Notes: a model not told the origin generated them from the letters alone. DNA of 64,000 nucleotides from Dendrolimus kikuchii (GCA_019925095.2 CM034391.1:26773051-26837050), one strand, 5' to 3'; shown: positions 1 to 11,344, counted from the first letter of the stretch. Made by a program: numbers and translations.

Positions 1-195
1 CCTGGTCTAAAGTATGTCGCCATAACAACCTTGAGTTGCGTTCCGGCAGTAGTAACCAGGTTCCAGTCTCCCTTAAGAGAGCAGCAGCGCATTTGTAGCA
101 CCTTTGGTGTTGCAAATGTCCATAGGCGATGGTAACCGCTTTCCATCAAGTGGGCCATCTGCCTGTCTGCTGATCTCCTGCAATAAAAAAATACT
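1..195 (+). repeat. Repeat A copy, cut by window edge
   Basis: Begins within CCTGGTCTAAAGTATGTCGC and ends TCCTGCAATAAAAAAATA. Family description under the copy at 2851. Confidence 0.85.
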
Positions 196-299
196 TAAAC
201 AGATTATTATACAACTTATGCTCCTAATTAAGTATTGATATCGCCGGTATCATCATACAATAAAACAATTTATACGTTAAAAAACAATTAGGCTATATA

Positions 300-409
300 T
301 CATCACGCTAAGACCAATAAAAGCGGAGCACCAATGAAGAAATGGGGTATTTTTTTACTTAATTTTTTTAAACTATTTTACGCGGACGAAGTCGCGGGCA
401 GAAGCTAGT
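300..409 (-). repeat. Fragment of the short dispersed repeat
   Basis: ATCACGCTAAGACCAATAAA to GTCGCGGGCAGAAGCTAGT, matching the last part of 54552-54796. Confidence 0.6.
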
Positions 410-559
410 GTAAAAGTATATATACTAGGATATACCCGCGATGTCGTGCACGTTTAACTTGAAATTCTCGCAAGATTCGCTTCACACAAAGAAGAGAATG
501 TAAAAAGAATATCAGCTATATATGCACCCGAACAGTTCCAAACCGCTCCCGAGAAAATT

Positions 560-790
560 CCCGGGATAAAAAAATATCACCAATTTTAGTACATAAAATT
601 TGCTATCGATCAGTGAAAAAATTGCATTGGAAATCGTTTTTTTTTAATCAAGCCATTTTAAATCATTCCAGGATAAAAAGTAGCACAGATTTTAAGTCTA
701 AGAATTTGCTGTCGATCAGCGAAAACCGCGTCGAAATCGGCCCGGTAGTTTTTACGTGAACCCCAGACAAACAGACAAGAAATCTTAAAA
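560..790 (+). repeat. Diverged dispersed repeat (CCCGGGATAAAAA family)
   Basis: Contains TTCCCGGGATAAAAAA and a closing CCAGACAAACAGACAAGAAA. Similar order of blocks to 10868-11015. Confidence 0.4.
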
Positions 791-895
791 AAAAATGCAT
801 CGTATTATCCATATCCATCATTTATATAGTCTATTCCAGTTGTTTTTTTAATAGCTTCAATGTACAGACACGGAATGCTTAGAATGTTATAAAAT

Positions 896-1493
896 TGTTA
901 CAACCTAGGCGCCGACAAAGACATAAATTCCACATACAAATCTGTAAAAGCATATTTTATTGCTAAGCATATTAATTGTAATCCTTTTGTGATCGTCTTT
1001 TATTGTTCACTTATTTATTGGCATACGTTTCTAATTATTGTGGAGAATAGCCTTTTTGTACTATTCTTATCGCTCATTAGCATCATTGGCCAGGTGTTGC
1101 GGATTCTTTTGCGTTTGCGATACGGTCGTGACGTGTGTACATTCGGGAATATGATAGTGACGGACTTTGCGCGTTTTAATTGAATTACGACCTTCTGCAT
1201 TACGTTTGGACTTGTTGTGTTCGGTTATATTTGAACCTGTGTTATACGTTGACTAGCGTACTAGCGGAGGGTGATGTCAGGAGCCTTAAGAACAGACGAG
1301 TGTGCATGACAAGAGTTATGAATGTCAAAGAAGCAAGTGAGATGTGTAAGAATGGGCCTAAATGGCGCTCTGTTGTTCGTGCCTACCCCGCAAGGGAACT
1401 GGCGTGAAGTTATGTATGTATGTATGTTATACGTGTTTGTATAGTTCTAATAATTCCAACGGTATTTTAATTCGAGTCCCGCAACTCGTAACA
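896..1493 (+). repeat. LTR of TGTTAC...GTAACA family, split by LINE-T
   Basis: Starts TGTTACAACCTAGG and ends ACTCGTAACA. It contains the block AGTGACGGACTTTGCGCG and the near-terminal TATACGTGTTTGTATAGTTC. Internal genes are absent, so it is a solo LTR or remnant. Possible 4 bp flanks AAAT/ATAT do not match perfectly. The LINE-T insertion at 1250-1425 accounts for about 185 bp. Confidence 0.75.
1250..1425 (+). mobile_element. Short LINE-T tail inserted in an LTR
   Basis: About 175 bp ending TATGTATGTATG. The 10 bp target duplication TGTTATACGT flanks it (1240-1249 and 1425-1434), splitting the LTR at 896-1493. Confidence 0.85.
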
Positions 1494-2128
1494 ATATTAT
1501 ACATATGTATCAAATGAATATAAACTACACTAACCAGTATATTGTTTAAAGGAAAATACACTAAAGTAATATTTAATCGCTTCCGACCCGATTCCCGGGA
1601 TATATTCGGAACAATGATTTATTTCTAGATTGTAGGGGGCATTCCAATCACGTACAGGGGCCGCGAGCCGCGGGATTTCATTATATCATCCACTGTTTAT
1701 TGTATTCCCTTGATAGAACTGTGGTGGAAAGTGTATTTATGATTGAAACTTTTGTGGGGGAATTTTTTGCTGTGGTGCTATTTGATCAGAAGATGTTTTT
1801 TTGAAGTGATAACTTCTTATGGGAGGGTAAACCGCTTCGTTACGTAACGCGTTACGGCGCCAGTCTGTCTGGCTTCGCTTTCTCTCGCGCTAGTTATCAC
1901 TTAATTCTTCAGAAGTAATTATGTAAGATACTTCTGTATAACTTATAAAAAAATATATTGTATTTGTGCAGAATAAAAGCAATCAAATCAAATCAAATCA
2001 AAAATCATTTATTGAAAAAAACATAATTCACAATTTTTGACACTCATTGGTCCCCAAACTAGGTTGACCTGTATTTCGGGGACCTCCTTCCAAATTGGTA
2101 CAATTCTGATTGTGAAATTATCAATTAC
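1494..2128. other. Non-coding stretch
   Basis: No gene seen. A short AATCA tandem (1979-2000) precedes a poly(A)-like stretch, suggesting the tail of an old retroposed element. Confidence 0.4.
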
Positions 2129-2140
2129 AGTTACATTCAT

Positions 2141-2302
2141 ACATACATACATAACTTCACGTCAGTTCCCTTGCGGGGTAGGCACGAACAACATAGTGCC
2201 ATTTAGGCTTATTCTTACACACCTCACTTGCTTCTTTGACATTCATAACTCTTGTCATGCAAGCTCGTCTGTTCTTAAGGCTCCTGACATCACCTTCATA
2301 CA
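2141..2302 (-). mobile_element. Short LINE-T tail
   Basis: About 162 bp in - orientation with a TATG tail at 2141-2152. Perfect 12 bp target duplication AGTTACATTCAT (2129-2140 and 2303-2314). Confidence 0.85.
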
Positions 2303-2360
2303 AGTTACATTCATTTAAAAGAAAAATAAAGAAATATGTATGTTTACCTCACGCTTCTGT

Positions 2361-2574
2361 TAGGAATGCCCGAACAGAAGGTTGAGGCAGGTTAGCGTGA
2401 TCCACGATCAAAGCAAGACGTGTAAATTCGATAAGCTATATAGTGACGGACTTTGCGCGTGTTACTGAATCGTGCCGTTTGTACTGGTTGCGTCCAGTTA
2501 TATTTGTACCTGTGTTATACGTGTTTGTATAGTTCTAATAAATCTGTAGTAATTCGAGTCCCACACACGTAACA
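2361..2574 (+). repeat. LTR fragment of TGTTAC...GTAACA family
   Basis: Begins GGAATGCCCGAACAGAAG and ends CACACGTAACA. Only the downstream half remains. Includes ATAGTGACGGACTTTGCGCG and TCTAATAAATCTG (an AATAAA-type signal). Confidence 0.75.
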
Positions 2575-2850
2575 ATACCTACCACGGAACCTTTTACCTC
2601 TTAAAACTAGAACAAAGATTGCTGATTAACGTTTCTTAGTTAAAATTGCGCAATCTAAAATTGATTATGCAAATCTCATTGAGAAACTATGTTTGTATGT
2701 TTCCCCTACTAATGTTCGCCCTAGGAAATTATGACACACCATTGACGCGCGCAGTTTACCGAAGAATTCGTTCTGTGTCAGAACAGCAAATGAATTTAAT
2801 AAGTAAGTTGGAAGATATAGACTTCGACCTATTTACTAATCTAAAATCTA

Positions 2851-3147
2851 TCCGTGCAGGAACGGAGAAAGAATACAATTTCCTGCGGCCGGGCGGCCTG
2901 TCGTAAGAGGCGACAAAACAACCCAAAGCTAGGTGGTAGGGCATTTGCCCGACTGGATTGCTACCACCCCTGGTCTAGAGTATGTCGCCATAACAACCTT
3001 GAGTTCTGTTCCGGTATTAGTGACCAGGTTCCGATCTCCCTTAAGAGAGCAGCAGCGCAAAGTAACAAATGTCTATAGGCGATGGTAACCGCTTTCCATC
3101 AAGTGGGCCGTCTGCCTGTTTGCTGTAGTGCTACAATAAAAAAAAAG
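2851..3147 (+). repeat. Repeat A, full-length (family reference)
   Basis: Repeat A is the name used here for a ~310 bp interspersed repeat. The RNA-sense strand starts TCCGTGCAGGAACGGAGAAA, passes CGGCCTGTCGTAAGAGGCGA, GTGGTAGGGCATTTGCCCG, TCTCCCTTAAGAGAGCAGCA and GCGATGGTAACCGCTTTCCA, and ends CCTGCAATAAAAA. The A-rich tail with AATAAA marks a retroposed element, either a SINE or a short LINE 3' end. No A/B box is evident. This copy lacks the GCACCTTTGGTGTTGC piece near its 3' end. Confidence 0.9.
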
Positions 3148-3162
3148 CTAATAGCGTAGCAT

Positions 3163-3545
3163 TGTTTTTTTTTATAGCCTGAAGCAGGCAAACAGGCAGA
3201 CGACCCACCTGATGGAAAGTGGTTACCGTCGCCTATAGACGTTTGCAACACCAGGGGTGTCGCCAGGGCGTTGCCGACCTCGAAGAAATTTTTGCCCTTC
3301 TTAAAGAACCCCATGTCATAGCGCAAAGGGAAGTTCCCTCCAGATCATTGCGGAATAAATGTTCTAGAGAATCATTGCGCAGTTGAGCGTGGGAGCTCAA
3401 GGAAATGGGGGTGAGTATCCCGTCGCTGGCGAGAGGTGCGGTTGTAAAAGTGAGGCGTTGGTACCAGATCAAATAGTTCCTCGGAACACTCCCCGTTATA
3501 CAGGCGGTAAAATACGCAGAAGGACGAAGTCTCCGAAGGCTAAGC
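3163..3545 (-). repeat. Second poly(A)-tailed LINE/SINE 3' end
   Basis: A T-run on + (3165) then TATAGCCTGAAGCAGGCAAA, CCACCTGATGGAAAGTGGTT and GCCTATAGACGTTTGCAACA. Related to, but distinct from, repeat A; the body further right is unlike it. Similar blocks recur at 57000 and 61310. Confidence 0.6.
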
Positions 3546-3586
3546 GATTCTAAACCGCCTGTAAGCGTCTACCAAGGAAACCTAAT

Positions 3587-4075
3587 TATTTTTTTTGAAG
3601 TGAAACATCTATATAGACGGGGTCTTACGATTTTTCGCTCACGAAAAAGCGTCACGGTCGCGTGTTCTAATACTTACATTTTTAAACTCGTGATATCTTT
3701 CGAACGGGATGTCCGAATTGAATAATTCAAAAAGTTATATAAAGGTATTGAAGCAGTCTTCAATATGAAGTAATTTATTTTGATAAGGATGAACACCAAG
3801 ATACAAATAAAGAGCCTTTTTTAGTTTTACGGGCATATTGTTAATGTACTTGTCCAATTTGCAAAATCTGCCAGTAAAACTTCAAGTTCAAATTTTGTTG
3901 CGATTTATTTTTTCACTTGTCAGTTGAAGTTTTTCCACTTGTCCGTTGCGATTCGTTTTTCCACTTGTCCGTTGCGATTCTTTTTTCCACTTGTCCGTTG
4001 CCATTCGTGTTTCCACTTGTCCGTTGAAGTTTCACTTCTAATATGTGACCCAGCACACATTTCAATTTTTTTAAT
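3587..4075 (+). repeat. Foldback-family composite with a minisatellite
   Basis: Opens TTTGAAGTGAAACATCTATA and CACGAAAAAGCGTCACGG. Ends with about four units of a ~27 bp repeat built on TTCCACTTGTCCGTTGCGAT (3940-4030), then CCAGCACACATTTC. Open frames here come from the minisatellite. Confidence 0.65.
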
Positions 4076-5277
4076 TGTTCTCAATATTTCATACAGCTTT
4101 GATTTTGGCCCTGAAGGCCCGCTTGAAAAGTTCGTCCAAAATTCCTAACACGAGAAATTACGACAAAAAGCTCGCACCAAAAACCTCTTAAGAGTAAATT
4201 ATACCCGTATCTTTCATAAATTTTATCACTAAGGAGCTCCTCTTAAGAAATTTAATCTCTCCTTTGTGTACTAAGAAAATTATTATAAAATGTATAAGAG
4301 AACGTCATTTTCAGTTTTTTTATTTTCGAAAATTCTTCTCTTTTGTCTCTCGGGATTAAAGGTTTGTAAAGTAATAAATACTTTGTTCGTGAACTTCCTT
4401 TTGTTTTCAACTGCATTAACTTGATATTTCTTCACAATATATACATACTATCTTAAACGCGGTAAAATATTGTTACATGCCGACATAAATGTCCCAAGGC
4501 TGGGCCAGTGCTTCCTCATTTTAGAAGTGCGGTATAGTTACCAGCTACACTTCTCGAAAGCGTATTGGCGGGTTTCACACATGATGTCTTCCTTCTCAAT
4601 CTACATGTTATTATACATGATCATACATATTCACTGATAAGACTTTAAATAATTACAATGTGATTCAGTTACTATCTCACCATGATATGAATCCAAATAT
4701 AATGACATACACAGACACCGAAATTGAAGTGCAAATGTAGCAAATGTGGATTAGTAGTTCTCACACAAAATCACTCCAATTATCCTTCTGAAAATTGCAA
4801 TTTATATTTTTACTTTCAATAAACAAGAAACTCATATGCAGTAAACACATATCACTGTCTGACAACTTACTTGTAACGCGAGTCAGTCTCGTGCACAGCC
4901 TATATATACAGTGGAAAATAATATATATTAAACATTTCATATCTTAACAGTAAAATAACACAATCAGTATTTTATAGGTTATGAAGTAAAATGTCATTTG
5001 TTGCCTCATGCCAGTGACGTGGCACACGGAATGTGGTAATTAATACTCGGCAAGCATTAGCGAATTGTATTCGAATAAATGATTCGATACAAGTTGATAC
5101 ACGAGTATTTATTTTAATTTTGTAGCAACGTATTTATTGTTGGTTTTTTATTAAAATTTATTTATTTGTTTTTTTACAATTTAAATATTATATAAGTAGA
5201 ATTAGTTTTTATTAATTATTATTCTCATTTATTATTTAATTAACAAAACTGGGTCATTTTGGTCTTACACCTAAAGG
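4076..5277. other. Non-coding stretch
   Basis: AT-rich. No open frame, repeat or exon recognised. Confidence 0.5.
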
Positions 5278-5348
5278 AAGGTTTGCACTGAAAATCAGCG
5301 TTGTGTCGGATATTATTCCGACACAGCAATATGCTGAGTGCAAACCTT
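5278..5348. repeat. 71 bp imperfect hairpin
   Basis: AAGGTTTGCACT pairs with AGTGCAAACCTT (12 bp perfect), and inside GTGTCGGA pairs with TCCGACAC around TATTAT. Could be a MITE core or a small-RNA-type hairpin. Confidence 0.5.
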
Positions 5349-5445
5349 GTTTGCTGAAAATGCGGCGTACAAATTCTCAAAATATGCTATGTGTATAAAA
5401 ATGTATAAGGAATGTAATTGCGTCGCAATTTCTTCAAATAAAGTT

Positions 5446-5472
5446 TTTCTTTCTTTCTTTCTTTCTTTATTG
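5446..5472. repeat. TTTC tetranucleotide microsatellite
   Basis: Six TTTC units followed by TTTATTG. Possibly the tail of a retroposed element, since a tRNA-like region follows. Confidence 0.8.
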
Positions 5473-5514
5473 TAGCATATGTAAGAAGCAGGCTAGAAAC
5501 ATAGACAAAGCGGT

Positions 5515-5585
5515 GTATGTTTCTCCCTGCTAGGATTCAAACCTGGAACACGATGTAGCGTAAACGATTCAGCTACCTGGATCAC
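5515..5585 (-). repeat. tRNA-like SINE remnant
   Basis: The - strand has CCAGGTAGCTGAATCG and CCAGGTTTGAATCCTAGCA. Weak A and B boxes. Confidence 0.35.
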
Positions 5586-5689
5586 AACAGATATCCTACA
5601 TGCTGACAAAGAAATACGTGAAACTTCCACGGTCCTCGGGCGATGGAAGAACGCACGTCTGCCTGCCGTAAACCTCCTTTATTACCTTT

Positions 5690-6052
5690 CCCGCATTTGG
5701 ACTTCTTTTGTTTACATTGTGTTTACAATTTGTAATTAAGATAAACATTCTACTATTATTGTACTTGTTTTATGGCAGTCATTAGGCAGGTGTGTCAAAC
5801 ATATTGTATTTGTACAGAATAAAAGGAATGCCCGAACGGAGGGGTGAGGCAGTCAAGCGAGGATTACGATACGAGCAAGACGTACATTCGATGAGCGATA
5901 TAGTGACGGACTTTGCGCGTGTTATTGAATCGTGCAGTTTGTACTAGTAGTGTCTAGTTATATTTGTACCTACGTTATACGTGTTTGTATAGTTCTAATA
6001 AATCCTATAGTAATTCCAACGGCATTTTGACTCGAGTCCCGCACTTGCAACA
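5690..6052 (+). repeat. LTR fragment of TGTTAC...GTAACA family
   Basis: Runs from CGCATTTGGACTTCTTTTGT through GAATAAAAGGAATGCCCGAA to CCCGCACTTGCAACA. The upstream end is lost. Confidence 0.75.
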
Positions 6053-6334
6053 ATTTTTTTTTATATGTATTGCCTAGAACCTACACGCGGTTTCACTTAC
6101 GTAACTATAATCCCTCAAGAGTCGCATCATCTATCATGGATAATATAACCTCATTCTACAAACTCGAACCAGTTATAGATTTATTATGTACAGATTTTTT
6201 GGCAGACTTTCAAAGTATAATGTTTTTGTGCAATTTTATTAAAATGTAGATAAATTGATATTTGTTTTATTGTTGTCTTTTAAAAACTAAAATAAACTAA
6301 ATTATAAAGTACAAGCGATTATAGACTGTGTTAC

Positions 6335-6735
6335 AAATCGGCGGAGTGACGCTCGCGGACCGCGTTCGTAGTACCGAAGTAAGAAAGAGAGTTGGTCTGA
6401 AAGAAAGTGTCGGGGTGAAGGTAAGGAAAGGAATGCTCCGGTGGTTCGGGCATGTGGAAAGAATGCATGATGAAAGAATGACTAAACAGATATACAATGC
6501 AAAAGTGGATGGATGCAGAAGTCGTGGAAGGCCACGACACACCTTCCATGATCAAATTGATCGTGTACTAGCGGAGGGTGATGTCAGGAGCCTTAAGAAC
6601 AGACGAGCGTGCATGACAAGAGTTATGAATGTCAAAGAAGCAAGTGAGGTGTGTAAGAATGGGCCTAAATGGCGCTCTGTTGTTCGTGCCTACCCCGCAA
6701 GGGAACTGGCGTGAAGTTATGTATGTATGTATGTA
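6335..6735 (+). mobile_element. LINE-T copy
   Basis: An open frame of about 125 codons from GVTLADRVRSTEVRKRVGLK to ARELA, then a TATG tail (6719-6734). Its 3' end abuts the PD...D fragment at 6735. Confidence 0.85.
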
Positions 6736-6931
6736 ACAAATCGCTGCTAGATGGGAGCGTGCCCAAAAGGCTGGCTGCATTGCCGCGCTGTATGGCGATG
6801 CTTATTTGTTGGGCGAAATATGAGCCAGCCTTCTGATCACAGGTGGCATCAAAGAGTTTCTTGCAAATCTCTTTGCAGAAACTCCTTGCCGACGGACCCC
6901 ACGGACCTAATATTTCAACACCAAACGGCAC
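6735..6931 (-). pseudogene. Fragment of unclassified PD...D coding family
   Basis: The - strand encodes PFGVEILGPWGPSARSF, DQKAGSYFAQQISIAIQ and RGNAASLLGTLPSS. It overlaps the fragment at 43604 (GPWGPSA...DQKAGSYFA) and extends further toward the C-terminus. A LINE-T tail abuts its C-terminal side. Confidence 0.6.
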
Positions 6932-6976
6932 AAATATGTAACCCCTTAAAATGTATATATCATTGTCTGTTCATTG

Positions 6977-7293
6977 TTTTTTTTTTTATTTATTGCAGGA
7001 GATCAGCAGACAGCAGACGGCCCACTTGATGGAAAGCGGTTACCATCGCCTATGGACATTTGCAACACCAAAGTTGCTACAAATGCGCTGCTGCTCTCTT
7101 AAGGGAGACTGGAACCTGGTCACTAATGCCGGAATACAACTCAAGGTTGTTATGGCGACATACTTTAGACGAGGGGTGGTAGCCATCCAGTCGGGCAAAT
7201 GCCCTACCACCTGGCTGTGGGTTGTTGAGTCGCCTCTTACGACAGGCCGCCCGGCCGCAGGAAATTGTATTTTTCTCCGTTCCTGCACGGATA
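6977..7293 (-). repeat. Repeat A, full-length
   Basis: The + strand carries the T-run then TTATTGCAGGAGATCAGC. Ends CCTGCACGGATA. A possible short duplication ATTGTTT flanks it. Confidence 0.9.
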
Positions 7294-7632
7294 AAATTGT
7301 TTATTGAAATAAACCTTTTCCAGCTTTTTTTAAATAATATCGGCATAATTTTATACAAATCACCAGAAGCACGTCTGAGAGCCTTTCCTGACATAACTAT
7401 TATTTACTTAGCCTCATAAAGTGGGTAAAGGAACGGTGTTAACATTTTAAGCGCTACATCTCTTGGGAAATACCGCGTTGTGTTAGACAGATTGTATGGT
7501 GCAATATTCATCACTCTACATCTGTGGATTATGAGTAAAAGACAGAAGCTTATATCATACCGTGTCATGAGTCAAAGGGTTTTATGGCATTTGTTTTACG
7601 GGAACGATTGGGTTACGTTACTTACGTTTTTT

Positions 7633-8013
7633 ATGGAAGAGAGAGCATGAAAGTAGAGTAAACGCGGTCGAAATGCGAGCACTGCGCAAAATCTGCGGAG
7701 CGACGCTCGCGGACCGCGTTCGTAATACCGAAGTAAGAAAGAGAATGCATGATGAAAGAATGACTAAACAGATATACAATGCAAAAGTGGATGGATGCAG
7801 AAGTCGTGGACGGCACACACCTTCCATGATCAAATTGATTGTGTACTAGCAGAAGGTGATGTCAGAAGCCTTAAGAACAGACGAGCGTGCATGACAAGAG
7901 TTATGAATGTCAAAAAAGCAAGCGATGTGTGTAAGAATAAGCCTGAATAGCGCTCTGTTGTTCGTGCCTAACCCGCAAGGGAACTGGCGTGAAGTTATGT
8001 ATGTATGTATGTT
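7633..8013 (+). mobile_element. LINE-T copy with internal deletion
   Basis: Runs from HESRVNAVEMRALRKICGAT through EVRKR, then jumps straight to MHDERMTKQIYNAKVDGCRS, missing roughly 80 bp of the usual sequence. A frameshift follows. The tail is TATG at 7996-8012. Confidence 0.8.
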
Positions 8014-8208
8014 TTACGTGAACTTTACTATCAAGAAATACTTAACTTGATCGGCGTGCATCAAAAGTAAAATAAAACGATTGGACAGAGTATAAAATAT
8101 ATGATTATGGTTTAGGAGGTTAAGTGCCTGACTAGGAGGTAGCTGAAATAATACTGAATTTCCCAGAAGACATAATCCTTTACAATACTTATTTTATTAC
8201 CCGTTTAA

Positions 8209-8525
8209 TTTTTTTATGTATTGCATTAGTTCAGCAGACAGGCAGGAGGAGCCCACCTGATGGAAAGCGGTTACCATCGTCTATGGACATTTTCAACACC
8301 AAAGTTACTACAAATGCGCTGCTGCTCTCTAAAAGGAGACTGGAGCCTGGTCACTAATGCCGGAACACAACTCAAGGTTGTTATGGCGACATACTTTACA
8401 CCAGGAGCGGTAGCCATCCAGTCGGGCAAATGCCAAAACCACCTGGCTGTGGGTTGTTTTATCGCCTCTTACGACAGGCCGCCCGGCCGCAGGAAATTGT
8501 ATTCTTTCTCCGTTCCTGCACATAT
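8209..8525 (-). repeat. Repeat A, full-length, diverged
   Basis: The poly(A) end is eroded (ATTTTTTTATGTATTGCATT on +). The rest aligns through to CGTTCCTGCACATATA. Confidence 0.85.
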
Positions 8526-8562
8526 AGAATTAATTGAATCGAATTTAAATGATCTATAATCC

Positions 8563-8800
8563 TTTTTTTTTTTTATTGCAGGAGATCAGCAGACAGACAG
8601 ACGGCCCACTTGACGGAAAGCGGTTACCATCGCCTATGGACATTTGCAACACCAAAGTTGCTACAAATGCGCTGCTGCTCTCTTAAGGGAGACTGGAACC
8701 TGATCACTAATGCCGGAACACAATTCAAGGTTGTTATGGCGACATACTTTAGACCAGGGGTGGTAGCCATCCAGTCGCGCAAATGCCCTACCACCTGGCT
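8563..8800 (-). repeat. Repeat A, short form
   Basis: Starts with a 14-base T-run on + and breaks off at CCCTACCACCTGGCT, the recurrent short-form end. Confidence 0.88.
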
Positions 8801-8984
8801 AAATTATACACAGTCCTATATTATACACAGTCATTTGTCTGCATTAATCCCTTTGTATTGCCCCGCAGCAAGACGTCATAAATCCTTTCTTACTTTGTTT
8901 AAATGTCGTTGCAAATTTTTAGAAGCTGGTAATCTTATGAGTCCCAGAACTCAATAGAATAATGGACATGTTACTGGGGATCCA

Positions 8985-9238
8985 TGTCTACTTTGCAAAT
9001 ATATGAGGTCGGTCCGTCAAGACTGAGTTAGTTGAGTTTCAACTGCGATCGAGGCCTTACTAAGTGTACATTCGAAACGTGAATCTCATACTGACGGACG
9101 GAGATTTTCTACCTTACGGTTTGGATTTGTTGTATTCGCTTGTATTTGTAAGAACTGTGAATTACGCGTGTGTACTTCTAATACACTTTGTGACCATTGC
9201 AACGGTATTTTAAAATTACATTCCACAAATTCGTAACA
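8985..9238 (+). repeat. Diverged LTR remnant next to neuroligin exon
   Basis: Ends CCACAAATTCGTAACA and contains TGCAACGGTATTTTAAAATT and TACGCGTGTGTACTTCTAAT, distant versions of the same LTR 3' half. It lies about 45 bp before the exon at 9285. Confidence 0.5.
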
Positions 9239-9284
9239 ATAGCGTAGAGAAATTTTCCTTAGTAAGATTGTTTGTTTGTTCCAG

Positions 9285-9401
9285 GCTTACTATTCCATCG
9301 GGCGATACTGATGTCAGGATCCGGTCTCAGTCCGTGGTCACTCATTGCAGATCCGAACAAATACGCGGCAATAGTCGCTACTCATGCTAACTGCTCACCA
9401 G
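9285..9401 (+). CDS. Nlg: Neuroligin exon (first in window)
   Basis: Acceptor tttgttccag, donor gtaatt. It begins two bases into a Gly codon and encodes LLFHRAILMSGSGLSPW followed by a segment ending HANCSP. This is the conserved strand and helix just after the cholinesterase nucleophile elbow. It ends one base into a Glu codon (phase 1). Remnants of an LTR lie within 50 bp upstream. Confidence 0.93.
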
Positions 9402-9603
9402 GTAATTTCAAATGTATTGATTATTAGTAAATAAAGACACTTTAAATAAATGTCTGAAAGTAGATGAAGCAAAGTGTTAGGCAGGATCGTAGCAGGTGAA
9501 TATCCATCATCTTTACCTACCCTAATGGGAAATAGGTATTGTAATGCGCACTGTTAGTCCCGAGCACTTATATGTTAAAAAAAAACCACTTGGCCTATTA
9601 GGA

Positions 9604-10060
9604 CCCTTTTTAACCGACTTCAAAAAAAGGAGGAGGTTCTGAATTCGTCGGTTTTTTTTTATGTATGTTCACCGATTACTCCGAGATTTATGATCCGATT
9701 TACGTGATTCTTTTTTTGTTCGACGCGAAATAGATGCCATTTGGTCCCCTAAAAATTTGACATAGTTTAGCCCAGTAGTTTTCATTTTATTAACATTTTT
9801 TATGAATTTTTTTCCATTCCGTTCCAAATGTACACCGATTACGCTGAGATTTATGATCCGATTTACGTGATTCTTGTTTAGTTTGATGCAGAATAGTTGC
9901 CATTTAGTCCCTTAAAAATTTAACATAGTTTGGCCCAGTACTTTTCATTTTACGAACATTTTTTTGTTCCCGTTTCTTGTGACCTATATTTTTTAAGGAG
10001 CGCGGCACCTTTCCTAGGTCTACCCATACATAGCTAGAAACTAAAAAGTAACAAAAAAAA
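9604..10060 (+). repeat. Dimeric dispersed repeat
   Basis: Opens TTAACCGACTTCAAAAAAAG. Two units of about 175 bp each carry ACCGATTAC, GAGATTTATGATCCGATTTA and TTTGGCCCAGT or its variant. The reverse copy is at 27640-28050. Located in the intron between the first two exons in the window. Confidence 0.7.
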
Positions 10061-10254
10061 ACTTCGTTTAAAAAAACTGACTTTAAAAACTAAAAAGTAT
10101 AAAATAACTTATTTCTAAAGCTATTATTATGAATATATATTATCTAATACATCTTGAAGTTGGTGCTTAGTAATTTTCATAATATAGTAATTTTTATGTT
10201 TTACTTTGCTTATTAGATAATATATACTATAAATACAAAATATTTTGTACACAG

Positions 10255-10380
10255 AATTGACACCGCCGGCGCTTTTGCGTTGTTTGAGAGAGCGGCCGCT
10301 GGAGGCGCTGCTGTCCGCACCAGTTCTAGCCCCAGACTTCTCCTACGCCTTCGGTCCTAGCGTGGACGGTGTTGTTATAG
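10255..10380 (+). CDS. Nlg: Neuroligin exon (RCLRE to GPSVDGVV)
   Basis: Acceptor tgtacacag, donor gtaagt. Encodes LTPPALLRCLRE, APVLAPDFSYAFGPSVDGVV and the first base of the next Asp codon. GPSVDGVV is a strongly conserved neuroligin and cholinesterase stretch. The exon is GC-rich in an AT-rich intron. The 853 bp intron before it holds a dispersed dimeric repeat. Confidence 0.93.
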
Positions 10381-10867
10381 GTAAGTAAGACATGTTAGAA
10401 TTATGTTTATTGCATTCCTACAAACCTAAAATGTCACTCAACAAATTAGTTTTTATACGAAATGTAAACAATGTAAATTTGGTAAGTATATTTCTTTATT
10501 TATTTAATTTGTCTGGTTAACATACGATAGTTAATATTCTTAAATATAAAACACAAAATGAATGCATATATCAATCAGGTTTCCACTAAAAAATAATTTA
10601 TATAATAAAAATAATAACTGGCCCAAACAATTAATTACAAAAAAAAACTACAATTATAAGAAAATTACATAAAATGTCTGTTTAATTTAAATTAGGTCAA
10701 TATTGAACAAAAAAATGTCACGACAATAATTACTAATAAAATAGAGATAAAAACAGGAAATAATAAAAAAAACTTTAAATCATTGGATTATTCTTAATTA
10801 CAATATTTTTTTTGAATTTCGGTTTTAAATTGTTTTAAAATCGCTTAAATTTATATGATAATTAACT
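10381..10867. other. Intron sequence
   Basis: AT-rich neuroligin intron. Nothing recognised. Confidence 0.5.
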
Positions 10868-11015
10868 ATCCCACGGGAACTCTTTAATTTTTCGGGATCA
10901 AAAGTATCTCATATGTTGACCAGGGATATAAGCTACCACCATACAAAATTTCAGTTAAATCGGTCCAGTCGTTTCGGAGATTAGCCGGTACAAACAGATA
11001 GATAAACAAAAAATT
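10868..11015 (+). repeat. Dispersed repeat in neuroligin intron
   Basis: CCCACGGGAACTCTTTAATT, then CAGTTAAATCGGTCCAGTCG and ACAAACAGATAGATAAAC. Typical layout of a common lepidopteran short repeat. Confidence 0.5.
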
Positions 11016-11216
11016 GGAAAAAATCTAAATTAGTTCTATTTCACTTCTTACGTCCCGTGACTCGGTTTTAAGCATTTTTTCTCATTGTACAGAAATTCGA
11101 CCTTTACAGTTTTATTATATATATAGATAATCTAATACAATAAAAGAAAACTTAACTTATTTGTATTGTATTCTACCCATAGTCCCTCAAGACTGTAAGT
11201 AGAATACTGAACCTAG

Positions 11217-11344
11217 ATCACCGTCTTCTATGGGTATGGTGCCCAGAAGGCTGGCTACGTTTACTCGCTGGATCACAATACTCATCCGTTGCCCGAGGTA
11301 AGCACCAACCTTCTGATCACCTGAAGAGTCAATGAGTCCTTTTG
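11217..11344 (-). pseudogene. Fragment of unclassified PD...D coding family
   Basis: The - strand encodes GDQKVGAYLGQRMSIVIQ and NVASLLGTIP. These match segments of the related fragments at 6735 and 43604 (DQKAGSYFA, ISIAIQRGNAASLLGTLP). It abuts the Copia LTR exactly. The sequence beyond the other Copia end does not continue it. Confidence 0.6.

Noticed and set aside
989..1183. 64-codon hydrophobic + strand frame
   Set aside because: Lies inside the LTR at 896-1493; no coding evidence.
2646..2906. 86-codon + strand frame with a hydrophobic start
   Set aside because: The frame opens on TTG, has no recognised domain, and its last third is repeat A sequence. Most likely chance.
3940..4030. 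CRISPR-like array of short repeats
   Set aside because: The units are contiguous with no unique spacers, and the genome is eukaryotic. It is a minisatellite in a foldback element.
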